Source of the DNA: Rhodobacterales bacterium
Lineage (GTDB): Bacteria > Pseudomonadota > Alphaproteobacteria > Rhodobacterales > Rhodobacteraceae
Assembly: GCA_003249215.1 (NCBI GenBank)
Contig: QKJR01000003.1
Location: 62,001-126,000, forward strand
Reading direction: 5' to 3'
Length of the DNA: 64,000 bases
Shown here piece by piece: positions 30,915 through 39,646 of this stretch. A program made the position numbers and the translations under genes. How positions within the stretch are numbered: position 1 is the stretch's first letter; each line of letters begins with the position of its first letter. The notes beneath the pieces are model-generated. The model saw nothing but the letters and a program-made list of their open reading frames with translations, had not been told where the DNA came from and did not search any database.

Positions 30915-31985
30915 ATGAGCCTGGGGCGCGGGATCGACGCCGAAACAGCGGGGCGGGCGGCGATGCTCTCGGGCCTCGGCACGGCTGGCGCCACGATCTT
31001 CGGCTGCGCGGGGCTGACCCTTGGCGCCGACGAGGCCGCCTTCTTCCGCGAGGCCGATCCCTGGGGCTTCATCCTTTTCGCGCGCAATATCGACACGCCC
31101 GAGCAGGTCGCGGCGCTCTGCGCAGAGCTGCGCGCGAGCGTGGGCCGCGAGGCGCCGATCCTGATCGACCAGGAGGGCGGGCGGGTGCAGCGGCTGCGCC
31201 CGCCGCACTGGCGCGAATGGCTGCCGCCGCTCGACCAGGTCGCCGCATTTGCGCCTGAGCGCGTGGTGCGTGGCCTCTGGCTGCGCGCGCGGCTGCAGGC
31301 GGCGGAACTGCGCGCGATCGGCATCGACGTGAACTGTGCGCCCACCTGTGACGTGGCAGGCCCCGCCACCCATCCCTTCCTGCGCAACCGCTGCTTCGGC
31401 ACCGATCCGGCGGCGGTTGCGGCCCATGCCCGCGCCACCGCCGAGGGCTTCCTCGCGGGCGGCGTCCTGCCGGTGATCAAGCACATGCCGGGCCACGGCC
31501 GCGCGACCGCCGACAGTCACCTGAACCTGCCCGTGGTCACCGCCTCGCTGACCGAGCTGCGGCTGAGCGATTTTGCCCCCTTCGCGGCACTTGCCGATCT
31601 GCCGCTCGCGATGAGCGCCCATATCCGCTTCACCGCGCTCGACGCGGCGCCCGCGACGCAAAGCCCGGTCGTGCTGCGCCTGATGCGCGAGGAGATCGGC
31701 TTTGCCGGGCTCATCATGACCGACGATATCGGGATGGAGGCGCTCTCAGGCACGATGGCCGAGCGCGCGGCGGCCTCGGTTGCGGCGGGCTGCGATGTCG
31801 TCTTGCACTGCAAGGGCACTCTGGCCGAGATGGAGGCGGTGGCCGGGGCGGCCGGTCGGCTCTCCGGCCCCGCCGCGCGGCGCGCCGAAGCCGCCCTTGC
31901 CCGCCGTCTTTCGCCCGCGGACGTTGACATTGCCGCGCTCGAGGCCGAGTTTGAAAGCCTCACGCACGGCGGGGCGCATGGCTGA
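30915..31985 (+). CDS. nagZ: Beta-N-acetylhexosaminidase
   Basis: A 356-residue glycoside hydrolase of family 3 that removes N-acetylglucosamine from muropeptides during cell-wall recycling. It shows ILIDQEGGRVQRLRPPHWREW, the catalytic-loop motif KHMPGHG beginning at Lys189 with DSH following, and MTDDIGMEALSG with the nucleophile Asp. It is cytoplasmic. ATG 30915 follows GGGGAGGGGG. A shorter start at 30963 is possible. Confidence 0.92.
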   Translation: MSLGRGIDAETAGRAAMLSGLGTAGATIFGCAGLTLGADEAAFFREADPWGFILFARNIDTPEQVAALCAELRASVGREAPILIDQEGGRVQRLRPPHWREWLPPLDQVAAFAPERVVRGLWLRARLQAAELRAIGIDVNCAPTCDVAGPATHPFLRNRCFGTDPAAVAAHARATAEGFLAGGVLPVIKHMPGHGRATADSHLNLPVVTASLTELRLSDFAPFAALADLPLAMSAHIRFTALDAAPATQSPVVLRLMREEIGFAGLIMTDDIGMEALSGTMAERAAASVAAGCDVVLHCKGTLAEMEAVAGAAGRLSGPAARRAEAALARRLSPADVDIAALEAEFESLTHGGAHG

Positions 31986-32775
31986 GACCGAGACCCATCT
32001 TTTCGAGGCGCAAAGCGTCAGCGAACGGCTCGCGGCCGAGGCGCTGATCGTCGATGTCGAGGGCTTCGAGGGGCCGCTCGACCTGCTGCTCAACCTCTCG
32101 CGCACGCAAAAGGTCGATCTGCGGCGGATCTCGGTGCTGGAACTGGCCGAGCAATATCTGCGCTTCGTCGAGGAGGCCCGCGCGCTGCGCATCGAGCTTG
32201 CCGCGGATTACCTGGTGATGGCGGCTTGGCTCGCCTTTCTGAAATCGCGTCTCCTCTTGCCGCCCGAACCCGGGGCCGAGGGGCCCTCGGCCGAGGATAT
32301 GGCCGCCCACCTCGCCTTTCAGCTCGAGCGCCTCGCCGCGATGCGCGAGGCGGCAGCGCAGCTCATGGCGCGCGACCAGCTCGGGCGCGACATCTTTGCG
32401 CGCGGCCTTGGCGAGGATGTCGAGCGGGTGCGCAAGGTAGTCTATTCCGCCTCGCTCCTCGATCTGATGCAGGCCTATGCGCGGATCCGCACCCGCGACG
32501 AGTTCCGCCCCTATGCCTTCGACCGCAAGGACGTCTTCACGATGGAGCAGGCGCTCGATCGGATGCGCGGGCTGATCGGCTTTGCAGGGACCTGGACCGA
32601 TATCGTCAGCTACCTCCCCGAGGGCTGGCACCGCGATCCGAAGCGCCGCCGCTCGGCCACCGCGGCCACCTTCGCGGCCTCGCTCGAACTCGTCAAACAG
32701 GGGCACATCGAGATCCGCCAGACCGAAACCTTCGCGCCGATCTCGATCCGCGCCCGCACGAGCCCGCGTGAATGA
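31978..32775 (+). CDS. scpA: Segregation and condensation protein A
   Basis: A 265-residue kleisin partner of SMC. Family features are VEGFEGPLDLLLNLSRTQKVDLR near the N-terminus and a C-terminal winged-helix region with VKQGHIEIRQTETFAPI. It overlaps the nagZ stop by eight bases. I used ATG 31978, because upstream in-frame starts lie deep inside nagZ. Confidence 0.93.
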   Translation: MAETETHLFEAQSVSERLAAEALIVDVEGFEGPLDLLLNLSRTQKVDLRRISVLELAEQYLRFVEEARALRIELAADYLVMAAWLAFLKSRLLLPPEPGAEGPSAEDMAAHLAFQLERLAAMREAAAQLMARDQLGRDIFARGLGEDVERVRKVVYSASLLDLMQAYARIRTRDEFRPYAFDRKDVFTMEQALDRMRGLIGFAGTWTDIVSYLPEGWHRDPKRRRSATAATFAASLELVKQGHIEIRQTETFAPISIRARTSPRE

Positions 32776-33449
32776 TGTCCGACGCAACCGAAAAATCGCT
32801 CTTCGCCGCCCCGCCGCTCGCCGAACAGGAGCGGATGGTGGAGGCGATCCTGTTCGCCTCGGCCGAGCCGGTGAGCCTGCGCGAGATGGAAGAGCGGATG
32901 CCGCATGGCTCGGACCCGGCCGAGGCGCTGGCCTATCTGCGCCGCCGCTACGAGGGGCGGGGGGTGCGTGTGGTCAAGGTGGGCGAGGCCTGGGCGCTGC
33001 GCACCGCGCCGGATCTGAGCTTTCTTCTGCAAAAGGAAGTGGTCGAGCAGAGGAAACTGAGCCGCGCCGCGGTCGAGACGCTCGCGATCATCGCCTATCA
33101 CCAGCCCGTCACCCGCGCCGAGATCGAGGAGATCCGCGGCGTCGCGGTCAGCCGCGGCACGATCGACCAGCTTCTCGAAATGGACTGGATCCGCTTCGGG
33201 CGGCGGCGGATGACGCCGGGGCGGCCGGTGACCTTCGTGGTGACGCAGGGCTTTCTCGACCATTTCGGCCTCGAGAGCGCGCGCGACCTGCCGGGCCTCA
33301 AGGAGCTGCGCGCCGCGGGCCTTCTGGACAACCGCGCGATGCCCGGCTCCGAGGCCGAGGACGAGGCCCCCGATACCTCCCAGCCGGAACTGTTCGAGAG
33401 CCCCGATCTCGAGGATGACGGCGATCTGATCGAAGAGGACGATGGATGA
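32772..33449 (+). CDS. scpB: Segregation and condensation protein B
   Basis: A 225-residue protein with two winged-helix domains that binds ScpA-SMC, with the family segments VEAILFASAEPVSLREMEER, LSRAAVETLAIIAYHQPVTRAEIEEIRG and RPVTFVVTQGFLDHFGL. It ends in an acidic tail. Start ATGATG overlaps the scpA stop, and its stop overlaps the next small gene by four bases. Confidence 0.93.
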   Translation: MMSDATEKSLFAAPPLAEQERMVEAILFASAEPVSLREMEERMPHGSDPAEALAYLRRRYEGRGVRVVKVGEAWALRTAPDLSFLLQKEVVEQRKLSRAAVETLAIIAYHQPVTRAEIEEIRGVAVSRGTIDQLLEMDWIRFGRRRMTPGRPVTFVVTQGFLDHFGLESARDLPGLKELRAAGLLDNRAMPGSEAEDEAPDTSQPELFESPDLEDDGDLIEEDDG

Positions 33450-33640
33450 ACCTGAACCAGCTGATCAACATGGTGATCAAGATCGTGACCCGCCGCGCGG
33501 TGAATTTCGGCATCGACAAGGGCGCGCAGATGATGGCCAAACGCGGCGGCGAGACGGCCTCGCCCGAACAGCAGAAGCAGGCCCGCGCGATGGCCAAGCG
33601 CGCGCGTCAGGCCGCCAAGATCACCCGCCGGATGCGCTGA
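33446..33640 (+). CDS. Small basic protein after scpB
   Basis: A 64-residue protein with a hydrophobic/amphipathic N-terminus (MNLNQLINMVIKIVTRRAVN) and a strongly basic C-terminus (AKRARQAAKITRRMR). No family recognised, but the ATGA overlap with scpB supports real translation. In many relatives the tat genes follow scpB, and this protein is not TatA-like. Confidence 0.7.
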   Translation: MNLNQLINMVIKIVTRRAVNFGIDKGAQMMAKRGGETASPEQQKQARAMAKRARQAAKITRRMR

Positions 33641-33657
33641 GCCGGGGGGCCGGGGGC

Positions 33658-34014
33658 TCAGCCCCGGCCGATCTCGGCCAGATAGAGCCGCACCGCCTCG
33701 GTTACGTGCCGGAAGCGGTCGCCGCCCAGATGCTTGCCGCCATACCAGCGGGTCACCACGATCAGGTGCCCGGGCAGGTTTGCGCCTTCGAGCATCTTCA
33801 GGATGATCGCGCCCGCGCCGGCCTCGCCGTCGTCGGATTTGACCGGCCCGTCGGGCCCGATCAGCCCCCAACTGTTATGCGTCGCACGGGCGAATTTCTT
33901 CTGCCGCTTGAGCTCTTTCAGCAGCGCCTTGGCCGCGGCCTCGTCGGCGCAGGGCGCGCCCGAGACCGCATAGCGCGAGCCGCGGTCGGAGATGATATCT
34001 TCGAGGATCAGCAT
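33658..34014 (-). CDS. IMPACT/YigZ family protein
   Basis: A 118-residue protein with the family features KFARATHNSWGL, KSDDGEAGAG and VVTRWYGGKHLGG of the N-terminal IMPACT (UPF0029) domain. It lacks the C-terminal domain of full-length YigZ. I chose ATG 34014. A TTG at 34050 would add 12 residues and is a real alternative because neither has a strong ribosome site. Biochemical role is unclear in bacteria. Confidence 0.82.
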   Translation of the reverse strand: MLILEDIISDRGSRYAVSGAPCADEAAAKALLKELKRQKKFARATHNSWGLIGPDGPVKSDDGEAGAGAIILKMLEGANLPGHLIVVTRWYGGKHLGGDRFRHVTEAVRLYLAEIGRG

Positions 34015-34064
34015 GGGCTGGGGCGTAAACCGTCGTGGCCTTTCCGGCAAGTCCCGCGCACGCT

Positions 34065-34206
34065 CGGTCGGCGGACCGGGGGCCAGCCCCCGGACCCCCG
34101 GGATATTTGCGTCAGGTTGAAAGCGAGCCGGGGTTTCCCTTCAATCTGACGAAAATATCCCGGGGGTGAATTGCCGTAGGCAAGAGGGGCGCGAAGCCCC
34201 TTGCGC
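34065..34206. repeat. Intergenic structured repeat, copy R2 (fullest copy)
   Basis: Central 14-bp perfect arms CCCCCGGGATATTT (34095-34108) and AAATATCCCGGGGG (34153-34166) enclose GTCAG/CTGAC and TTGAA/TTCAA. To the left are hairpins CGGTC-ggcg-GACCG (34065-34078) and GGGGGC-ca-GCCCCC (34078-34091). To the right are TTGCC-gta-GGCAA and AGGGGC-gcgaa-GCCCCT (about 34171-34201). It fills the gap between the YigZ gene and the dCTP deaminase gene. The right half is nearly the same as copy R5 at 50.0 kb. Confidence 0.8.
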
Positions 34207-34218
34207 GCTGGGGCTTTG

Positions 34219-35298
34219 TCACCCAGCCCGGAAATGCTTGGCGAGTTTCAGCCCCTGGCCCTGATAATTCGAGGCGATGCCCGCGCCATAGAGCCGTTCG
34301 GGCCGGTCGGCCATCCGTTCATAGACGAGGCGCCCCACGACCTGGGCGTGTTCGAGCACGAAAGGCGCCTCATGGCAACGCACCTCGAGCACGCCGCGCG
34401 AGCCCGCGCCCCCCGCCGCGCCATGGCCGAAGCCCGGATCGAAGAAGCCCGCGTAATGCACGCGGAACTCGCCCACCATGGCCAGATAGGGCGCCATTTC
34501 GGCGGCGAAGTCGGGCGGGATCGTCACCGCCTCGCGCGAGACGAGGATGTAGAAGGCGCCGGGGTCGAGGATGATCCGCCCCTCGCGGGTGTGCAGCTCC
34601 TCCCAGAAGTCCGAGGCCGCGTAATGCGCGATGCGGTCGAGGTCGATCACGCCGGTATGAGGCTTGGCGCGGTAGCCCACCAGATCGCCCGTCTCGGGGC
34701 GCAGATCGACCGAGAAGCCGAGCCCGTGGTCGATCACCGCGGTGCCGCTCACCAGCGGCTCGGCCGCGTGCAGCGCCTTGAGCTCGGCGTCGGAGAGCGT
34801 CGCCTGACCGGCGCGGAAGCGGATCTGGTTCAATCGCATCCCGGGTCGCACGAGGACCGAGAAGCTGCGCGGGCAGATCTCGGCATAGAGCGGGCCCACA
34901 TAGCCCTCGGGGATGCGGTCGAACTCGGTGCCGCCATCGGTGATGACGCGCGTGAGCAGATCGAGCCGCCCGGTCGAGCTCTTGGCATTGGCGACGGCGG
35001 TGATGCCCTCGGGCAGCGCGAGCCCCTCGGCCAGCGGCACGAGATAGACGCAGCCCTTTTCCAGCACCGCCCCGTTCGAGAGATCCATCCGGTGCATCTC
35101 GAAATCGGCGAGCTTCACATCGACGCGCGTGCCGGGGCCCGCGAGGAACGAGGCGCGGATCCGGTAAGCCACGGTGCCGAGCCGCAGATCGAGGCTCGCG
35201 GGCTGGATCTGTTCGGGGATGACCGCGGGGCTGGCGGTGATCTCGCCCGCGGCGATCATCGCACGGATCAGTCGGTCGGGCAGCACGCCTTCAGTCAT
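34219..35298 (-). CDS. dcd: 2'-deoxycytidine 5'-triphosphate deaminase
   Basis: A 359-residue protein of the long alphaproteobacterial dCTP deaminase type, with two dUTPase-like halves. Features are QIQPASLDLRLGTVAYRIRA and ANAKSSTGRLDLLTRVITDG in the first half and AEICPRSFSVLVRPGMRLNQ. It makes dUTP for thymidylate synthesis. ATG 35298 follows GGGAGGCGAGA on its strand. An ATG at 35349 would add 17 residues lacking family resemblance. Confidence 0.88.
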   Translation of the reverse strand: MTEGVLPDRLIRAMIAAGEITASPAVIPEQIQPASLDLRLGTVAYRIRASFLAGPGTRVDVKLADFEMHRMDLSNGAVLEKGCVYLVPLAEGLALPEGITAVANAKSSTGRLDLLTRVITDGGTEFDRIPEGYVGPLYAEICPRSFSVLVRPGMRLNQIRFRAGQATLSDAELKALHAAEPLVSGTAVIDHGLGFSVDLRPETGDLVGYRAKPHTGVIDLDRIAHYAASDFWEELHTREGRIILDPGAFYILVSREAVTIPPDFAAEMAPYLAMVGEFRVHYAGFFDPGFGHGAAGGAGSRGVLEVRCHEAPFVLEHAQVVGRLVYERMADRPERLYGAGIASNYQGQGLKLAKHFRAG

Positions 35299-35338
35299 TC
35301 TCGCCTCCCTCATCCGGGCCCCGCAGGGGCCGGACAGC

Positions 35339-35373
35339 CAAACGCCCACCCCGGGATGCGGGATGGGCGTTTG
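35339..35373 (-). terminator. Hairpin after tRNA-Pro
   Basis: CAAACGCCCA (35339-35348) and TGGGCGTTTG (35364-35373) form a perfect 10-bp stem, starting seven bases beyond the 3' end of the tRNA gene on the minus strand. It ends in TTTG, not a full T-run, so it is a likely but weak terminator. Confidence 0.6.
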
Positions 35374-35379
35374 TCGTGA

Positions 35380-35457
35380 TGGTCGGGCCGGAGAGATTCG
35401 AACTCTCGACCTTCCGCCCCCCAGACGGACGCGCTAACCAGGCTGCGCCACGGCCCG
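35380..35457 (-). tRNA. tRNA-Pro, anticodon GGG
   Basis: The minus strand folds as a full cloverleaf: acceptor CGGGCCG/CGGCCCG, D stem GCGC/GCGC, anticodon stem TCCGT/GCGGA around CTGGGGG (anticodon GGG, reads CCC and CCU), T arm GAGAG-TTCGAAT-CTCTC, discriminator A and encoded CCA. Length 78. It stands alone. Confidence 0.95.
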
Positions 35458-35607
35458 ACGAGGCGCATATAGAGGCAAGGCGGCGGCGGGCGCAAGCGGC
35501 AAACTTTTTGCGACAGGCTTCGGGGGCGGTGATCCGGGCCGGGCAGCGGCGCGCGCCCTGAGTAGCCGGGGACGGCCCGGCCCCGGGGGGCGCGCTGCGC
35601 AGGGGGC

Positions 35608-36969
35608 TCATGCCCCGGGGCCGCGCGGGGCAGGGGGCGCGCCGCTCATTCGTGCGCGCAACGCCACGAGCCGGTCGCGCGCGCCGATCAGGCGCACCCG
35701 CTCGAGCGCCGAGAAGGCGGCCGGGTCATGCCGCTGCAGCCGTTCGGCGAAGGTCTTCGGGGGTTCGAGGGGCGCGGGCGCCGCCTCTTGCGCCACGGGG
35801 TCTTGCGCGATGGGGGCTTCCGGGGGGAGGACCTCCTCAGCCTCAGCCTCAGCCTCAGCCTCAGCCTCAGCCTCAGCCTCAGCCTCAGCCTCAGCCTCGA
35901 ACGGCACCGCGTCGCTCTCCTGCGCGAGAGGCTCTGGTTCCGCCTCGGTGACGGCCTCAGGCTCGGCAGGGGCGGGCGCGAAGGCGACTACGGCTGCCTC
36001 TTCGGCCTCGGGCTCGACATCGAGCGCGATCGGCGCTTCGGGCACCGCGTCCGGGGCCGCATCTGCCGCAGGATCGGGCTCGACGAGGTCCTGGGATTCG
36101 AGACCGGCCTCGGGGTCGAGAGCATCGTCGAAGAGCGAGGCCTGACGCCAGGCGGGCCGGTGTGGCGGCGCGGGGGCGGCGGGGACCAGCGGAACCGGCT
36201 GCGCCGCGGCGGGCGGGGCCGGGGGCGCGGGCGGGGCCGGAACGAGGGGCACCAGCGGAACGACGGCGGGGGCTTCGGGCACGGCCGCAATCTCCACCTC
36301 GGGCTCTTCCGGATCGGCCGGGAAGGTGCCGGATGCCGGGGCCGGCCAGCCGTCGGCGCTCTCCTCGGGGTCGGCGGGGAAGGCGGGCGGAAGTGGTTCG
36401 GCCGCCTCCGTCGAGAGGGGCTCGGTCGTGAGGGGGGCGGGCTCCGATTCGGGCGTCGGCTCCGCGATGCCCGGCGCCGAGAGGAACGCCTCCTCGATCC
36501 CGCCCAGCGTCGGCACGAAGGTCTCGGGTTCGAAGGTCTCAGGTTCGGAGGGCTCGGCGTCAGTCGCGGGCTCCGGTTCGGGCGTCGTCGCCTCGGGCAG
36601 GGATGCGACCGGCTCGCCCGCCGCGCGCGCGGGCGCGTGCAGATCGTCGAGCGCGCTCAGCTCGTCCTCGGCATCGCCCTCTCCGGGCATCGATTCGTCG
36701 AGCCCGCCGAGCGACATCACATGCCGCACGCCCTCGGTCTTGAGCACCTGCTGCACGCCGCGGATCGCCATCCCCTCGGCATGGAGCAGATGCTTGATCC
36801 CGCCGAGCAGCGCCACGTCGTCAGGGCGGTAATAGCGCCGCCCGCCGGCGCGTTTCACCGGTTTGATCTGCGGAAACCGGCTTTCCCAGAATCGCAGGAC
36901 ATGGGTGGGCGTATCCAGAAACTCCGCCACTTCGGAGATCGTGCGGAAGGCATCGGCCGATTTCGACAT
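35608..36969 (-). CDS. MerR-like DNA-binding protein with long Ala/Pro/Glu-rich tail
   Basis: A 453-residue protein. Residues about 8-85 are a MerR-type winged helix ([36 protein letters not shown]). From about 120 it is low-complexity acidic Ala/Pro/Glu sequence, including a block of alternating Glu-Ala (about 11 repeats) encoded by a hexanucleotide repeat at 35835-35898. A short folded-looking end ([20 protein letters not shown]) closes it. The ligand-binding part of classic MerR is missing. It follows ihfA in the block rpmF-plsX-fabH-ihfA-merR, which is usual in alphaproteobacteria. GTG 36972 is the alternative start. Confidence 0.85.
   Translation of the reverse strand: MSKSADAFRTISEVAEFLDTPTHVLRFWESRFPQIKPVKRAGGRRYYRPDDVALLGGIKHLLHAEGMAIRGVQQVLKTEGVRHVMSLGGLDESMPGEGDAEDELSALDDLHAPARAAGEPVASLPEATTPEPEPATDAEPSEPETFEPETFVPTLGGIEEAFLSAPGIAEPTPESEPAPLTTEPLSTEAAEPLPPAFPADPEESADGWPAPASGTFPADPEEPEVEIAAVPEAPAVVPLVPLVPAPPAPPAPPAAAQPVPLVPAAPAPPHRPAWRQASLFDDALDPEAGLESQDLVEPDPAADAAPDAVPEAPIALDVEPEAEEAAVVAFAPAPAEPEAVTEAEPEPLAQESDAVPFEAEAEAEAEAEAEAEAEAEAEEVLPPEAPIAQDPVAQEAAPAPLEPPKTFAERLQRHDPAAFSALERVRLIGARDRLVALRARMSGAPPAPRGPGA
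35835..35898. repeat. Hexanucleotide tandem repeat (CCTCAG)n
   Basis: Ten perfect CCTCAG units (35835-35894) plus a partial unit, inside the MerR-like gene. On the coding strand each unit gives Glu-Ala, so slippage changes protein length without shifting frame. Confidence 0.95.
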
Positions 36970-37028
36970 CACGCCGCCTCAAATCGTCTAGGGTCAGGGC
37001 CGGCCCGGAGGCCGTGTTCAGGGACGGC

Positions 37029-37331
37029 TCAGGACGCGTTGCCCGAGGCCACCCGCTCTTTCATCAGATGCGAGGGCCGGAACGAGAGCACCCGGCGCGG
37101 CGAGATCGGAACCTCCTCGCCGGTCTTCGGGTTGCGCCCCACGCGCGAGGCCTTGTCACGCACCGAGAAGGTGCCGAAGGACGAGATCTTGACCGTCTCG
37201 CCGCGCACCAGCGCGTCCGACATGTGGCTAAGCACGCTTTCCACGAGCTGGGCGGATTCGTTGCGCGACAAGCCGACTTCGCGGAACACCGCTTCGCTCA
37301 GATCCATGCGCGTCAAGGTCTTCTCGGACAT
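37029..37331 (-). CDS. ihfA: Integration host factor subunit alpha
   Basis: A 100-residue DNA-bending protein ([20 protein letters not shown] start) with [13 protein letters not shown] and the arm motif [20 protein letters not shown], containing the intercalating Pro. Paired with IhfB elsewhere it organises promoters and origins. ATG 37331 gives the standard 100-residue length. The upstream ATG at 37370 was not used. A match to the IHF binding consensus lies 56 bases before the start codon. Confidence 0.95.
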   Translation of the reverse strand: MSEKTLTRMDLSEAVFREVGLSRNESAQLVESVLSHMSDALVRGETVKISSFGTFSVRDKASRVGRNPKTGEEVPISPRRVLSFRPSHLMKERVASGNAS

Positions 37332-37386
37332 TCGGTCCCCCCGGTTTGCTTTTGGCCACGATGGGCGCAATGAAATCCCGAGTCAA

Positions 37387-37399
37387 TATCAATGGCTTG
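37387..37399 (+). promoter_or_regulatory. Candidate IHF binding site upstream of ihfA
   Basis: TATCAATGGCTTG fits the IHF consensus WATCAANNNNTTR at every defined position. It lies between the fabH end and the ihfA start, in the 118-base gap where an internal promoter (minus-strand TTGACT at 37386-37381) could stand. Confidence 0.5.
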
Positions 37400-37449
37400 C
37401 GCGGCGCTCTTGAGGTAGGCCGCAGGGCGGGATTCGGCGCAGTCCGCGC

Positions 37450-38424
37450 CTACCAGCGCAGAACGACCGAACCCCAGGCCAGACCGCCGCCGATCGCCTC
37501 GGTCACGATCAGATCGCCGGTCTTGATCTGGCCGCGGTCGCGCCCGACCGAGAGCGCGAGCGGGATCGAGGCGGCCGAGGTGTTGCCATGGTCCTGCACG
37601 GTGACCACGACCCGCTCCATCGGCACCTGCATCCGCTCGGCAGTCGCGGTGATGATGCGCAGGTTCGCCTGATGCGGCACGATCCAATCGACATCCTCGC
37701 CGCTCATCCCGATCTTGGCGAGCGCGGTATGCGCGGTCTCGGCGAGCTTCTGGACGGCGTGTTTGAAAACGGCATTGCCCTGCATCCGCAGATGGCCTGC
37801 CTGACCATTGGTCGAGACCCCGCCATCGACATAGAGGAGCTCGCGATAGCGCCCGTCCGAATGCAGATCGGTGGACAGGACGCCACGATCGGCATTGCTG
37901 CCCGCGCCATTCGCCGCCTCGAGCACGATCGCACCCGCGCCATCGCCGAAGAGCACACAGGTGCCGCGGTCGGACCAGTCCATGATGCGGCTGAAGGTTT
38001 CGGCGCCGATCACCAGAACGCGCTCGGCCTGACCCGAGATGATGAGGCCGTTCGCGTTGGTCAGCGCATAGACGAAGCCCGCGCAGACCGCCTGCACGTC
38101 ATAGGCAAAGCCATGGGTCGAGCCGAGGCCCGCCTGCACCATGGTCGCCACCGAGGGGAAGGTGAAATCCGGGGTCGAGGTGGCGACGACGATCGCATCC
38201 ATCTGGCTCGCCTCGAGGCCCGCGTCACGCAAAGCCGCCTCAGCCGCCTTGATCGCGAGTTGCGAGGTCGTCTCGCCTTCGGCCGCGAAATGGCGCCGCT
38301 CGATGCCGGTGCGCGCGCGGATCCATTCGTCGGTCGTTTCAAGCGTGGCTTCGAATTCGGAGTTTTCGACGATGCGTTCGGGCAGGTAGTGCCCGACGCC
38401 CCGGACCACGGCTCTGATCTTCAT
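37450..38424 (-). CDS. fabH: 3-oxoacyl-ACP synthase III
   Basis: A 324-residue KAS III that starts fatty acid synthesis by joining acetyl-CoA and malonyl-ACP. The catalytic triad is visible: Cys114 (AVCAGF), His251 (PHQANLRI) and Asn281 (HGNTSAAS). The C-terminus is GGGLAWGSVVLRW. The start overlaps the plsX stop by four bases. Confidence 0.95.
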   Translation of the reverse strand: MKIRAVVRGVGHYLPERIVENSEFEATLETTDEWIRARTGIERRHFAAEGETTSQLAIKAAEAALRDAGLEASQMDAIVVATSTPDFTFPSVATMVQAGLGSTHGFAYDVQAVCAGFVYALTNANGLIISGQAERVLVIGAETFSRIMDWSDRGTCVLFGDGAGAIVLEAANGAGSNADRGVLSTDLHSDGRYRELLYVDGGVSTNGQAGHLRMQGNAVFKHAVQKLAETAHTALAKIGMSGEDVDWIVPHQANLRIITATAERMQVPMERVVVTVQDHGNTSAASIPLALSVGRDRGQIKTGDLIVTEAIGGGLAWGSVVLRW

Positions 38425-39623
38425 TTTTCGGTCTCGCTCTTGGCCGCGGTCGGTGCCGCGGTGTCGCTCGCATCCTGCCCCGGCCGTGACGCAGAGGCAA
38501 CCCGCGCCGCGAGGCGGGCCGCGAAGCCCGAGCGCGCGAGCCGCACGGCAAGGTCGATCGCTGCGGCGACGCCGGTCGCATCGGCCGAGCCATGCGATTT
38601 CACCACGGTCCCGTTCAGGCCGAGGAACACCCCGCCATTGACCCGGCGCGGGTCGATCTTGGCCGAGAGCCGCTTCAAGGCCCCCATCGCGAGCAGGGCG
38701 CCGAGCTTGGCCAGCAGCGAAGAGGTGAAGGCCTCGCGCATCAGTTCCGCGGCCAGCTTCGCCGTGCCCTCACCGGTTTTCAGCGCGACATTGCCGGTGA
38801 AACCGTCGGTGACGATCACATCGACCCGGGCCGAGCTCAGATCGGTGCCCTCGACGAAGCCGACGAATTCGAACTCGCCCGCCTCCTGCGCCGCGCCCAT
38901 CAGGCCGAAGGCCTCCTTGAGTTCGGCGCGGCCCTTGTGCTCCTCGGTGCCGACATTCAGCAGGCCCACGCGCGGGCGGGGCAGGCCGAGCGCGTTGCGC
39001 GCATAAGAGGTGCCCATCAGGCCATAGGTCAGCAGGTCGGTGGCCTCCGCTTTCACATCGGCGCCCATGTCGAGCATCACGTTGAAGCCGGTCGGATTGC
39101 GCGAGGGCCAGAAGCTCGCGATGGCGGGGCGGGTGACGCCGGGCACCCGGCGCAGCCGCAGGATCGAGATCGCCATCAGCGCGCCGGTATTGCCGCAGGA
39201 GACGGCGGCGGCGGCCGCGCCTTCGCGCACCGCGTCGATCGTCGACCACATCGAGGTCTTCTGCCCGTTGCGCATCACCACCGCGGGCTTGTCCTCCATC
39301 CGCACCGTCTCATCGGCGTGGCGGGTCGTGACGACGCCCTTGAGCCCGCGCGCGGCGACCAGCGGGTCGATCACGGCGGTATCGCCATTGAGCAGGAAGC
39401 GGACGTCGGGATGCTTGCGCGTGGCCAGCACGAGGCCGTCGACCACGGCCTCTGGGCCACGATCGCCGCCCATCGCATCGACGGAAATGACGACAGCGCC
39501 GGAAAATTCCGGCGCTTCGGCCGCCGCGGGGGCGGTGTCAGGGATCGGTTTGTCCGAAACGGTCTGGCCTTCGCTCATGTCGGTCGTGCCCGCTGAGGGG
39601 GACTTGTCCTGAGAGAAGGTCAT
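38421..39623 (-). CDS. plsX: Phosphate acyltransferase
   Basis: Makes acyl-phosphate from acyl-ACP for phospholipid synthesis. The conserved domain begins at about residue 43 (VVISVDAMGGDRGPEAVVDG) and continues with SCGNTGALMAISILRL and GTEEHKGRAELKEAFGLM. The first 40 residues are a hydrophilic extension not usual in the family. ATG 39578 would shorten it by 15 residues, and the true start may be later still. It is cotranscribed with rpmF and fabH. Confidence 0.93.
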   Translation of the reverse strand: MTFSQDKSPSAGTTDMSEGQTVSDKPIPDTAPAAAEAPEFSGAVVISVDAMGGDRGPEAVVDGLVLATRKHPDVRFLLNGDTAVIDPLVAARGLKGVVTTRHADETVRMEDKPAVVMRNGQKTSMWSTIDAVREGAAAAAVSCGNTGALMAISILRLRRVPGVTRPAIASFWPSRNPTGFNVMLDMGADVKAEATDLLTYGLMGTSYARNALGLPRPRVGLLNVGTEEHKGRAELKEAFGLMGAAQEAGEFEFVGFVEGTDLSSARVDVIVTDGFTGNVALKTGEGTAKLAAELMREAFTSSLLAKLGALLAMGALKRLSAKIDPRRVNGGVFLGLNGTVVKSHGSADATGVAAAIDLAVRLARSGFAARLAARVASASRPGQDASDTAAPTAAKSETEK

Positions 39624-39646
39624 TCCGGGGCCCGGGCGAGAGCGGC

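Noticed and set aside
35835..35898. Possible CRISPR-like array
   Set aside because: Units are 6 bases with no spacers, inside a coding frame, so it is a microsatellite.
35728..37413. 561-codon frame over the MerR-like gene and ihfA
   Set aside because: It is a mirror of the repeat-rich regulator gene, running through ihfA. Its Leu-Ser repeats only reflect the CCTCAG units.
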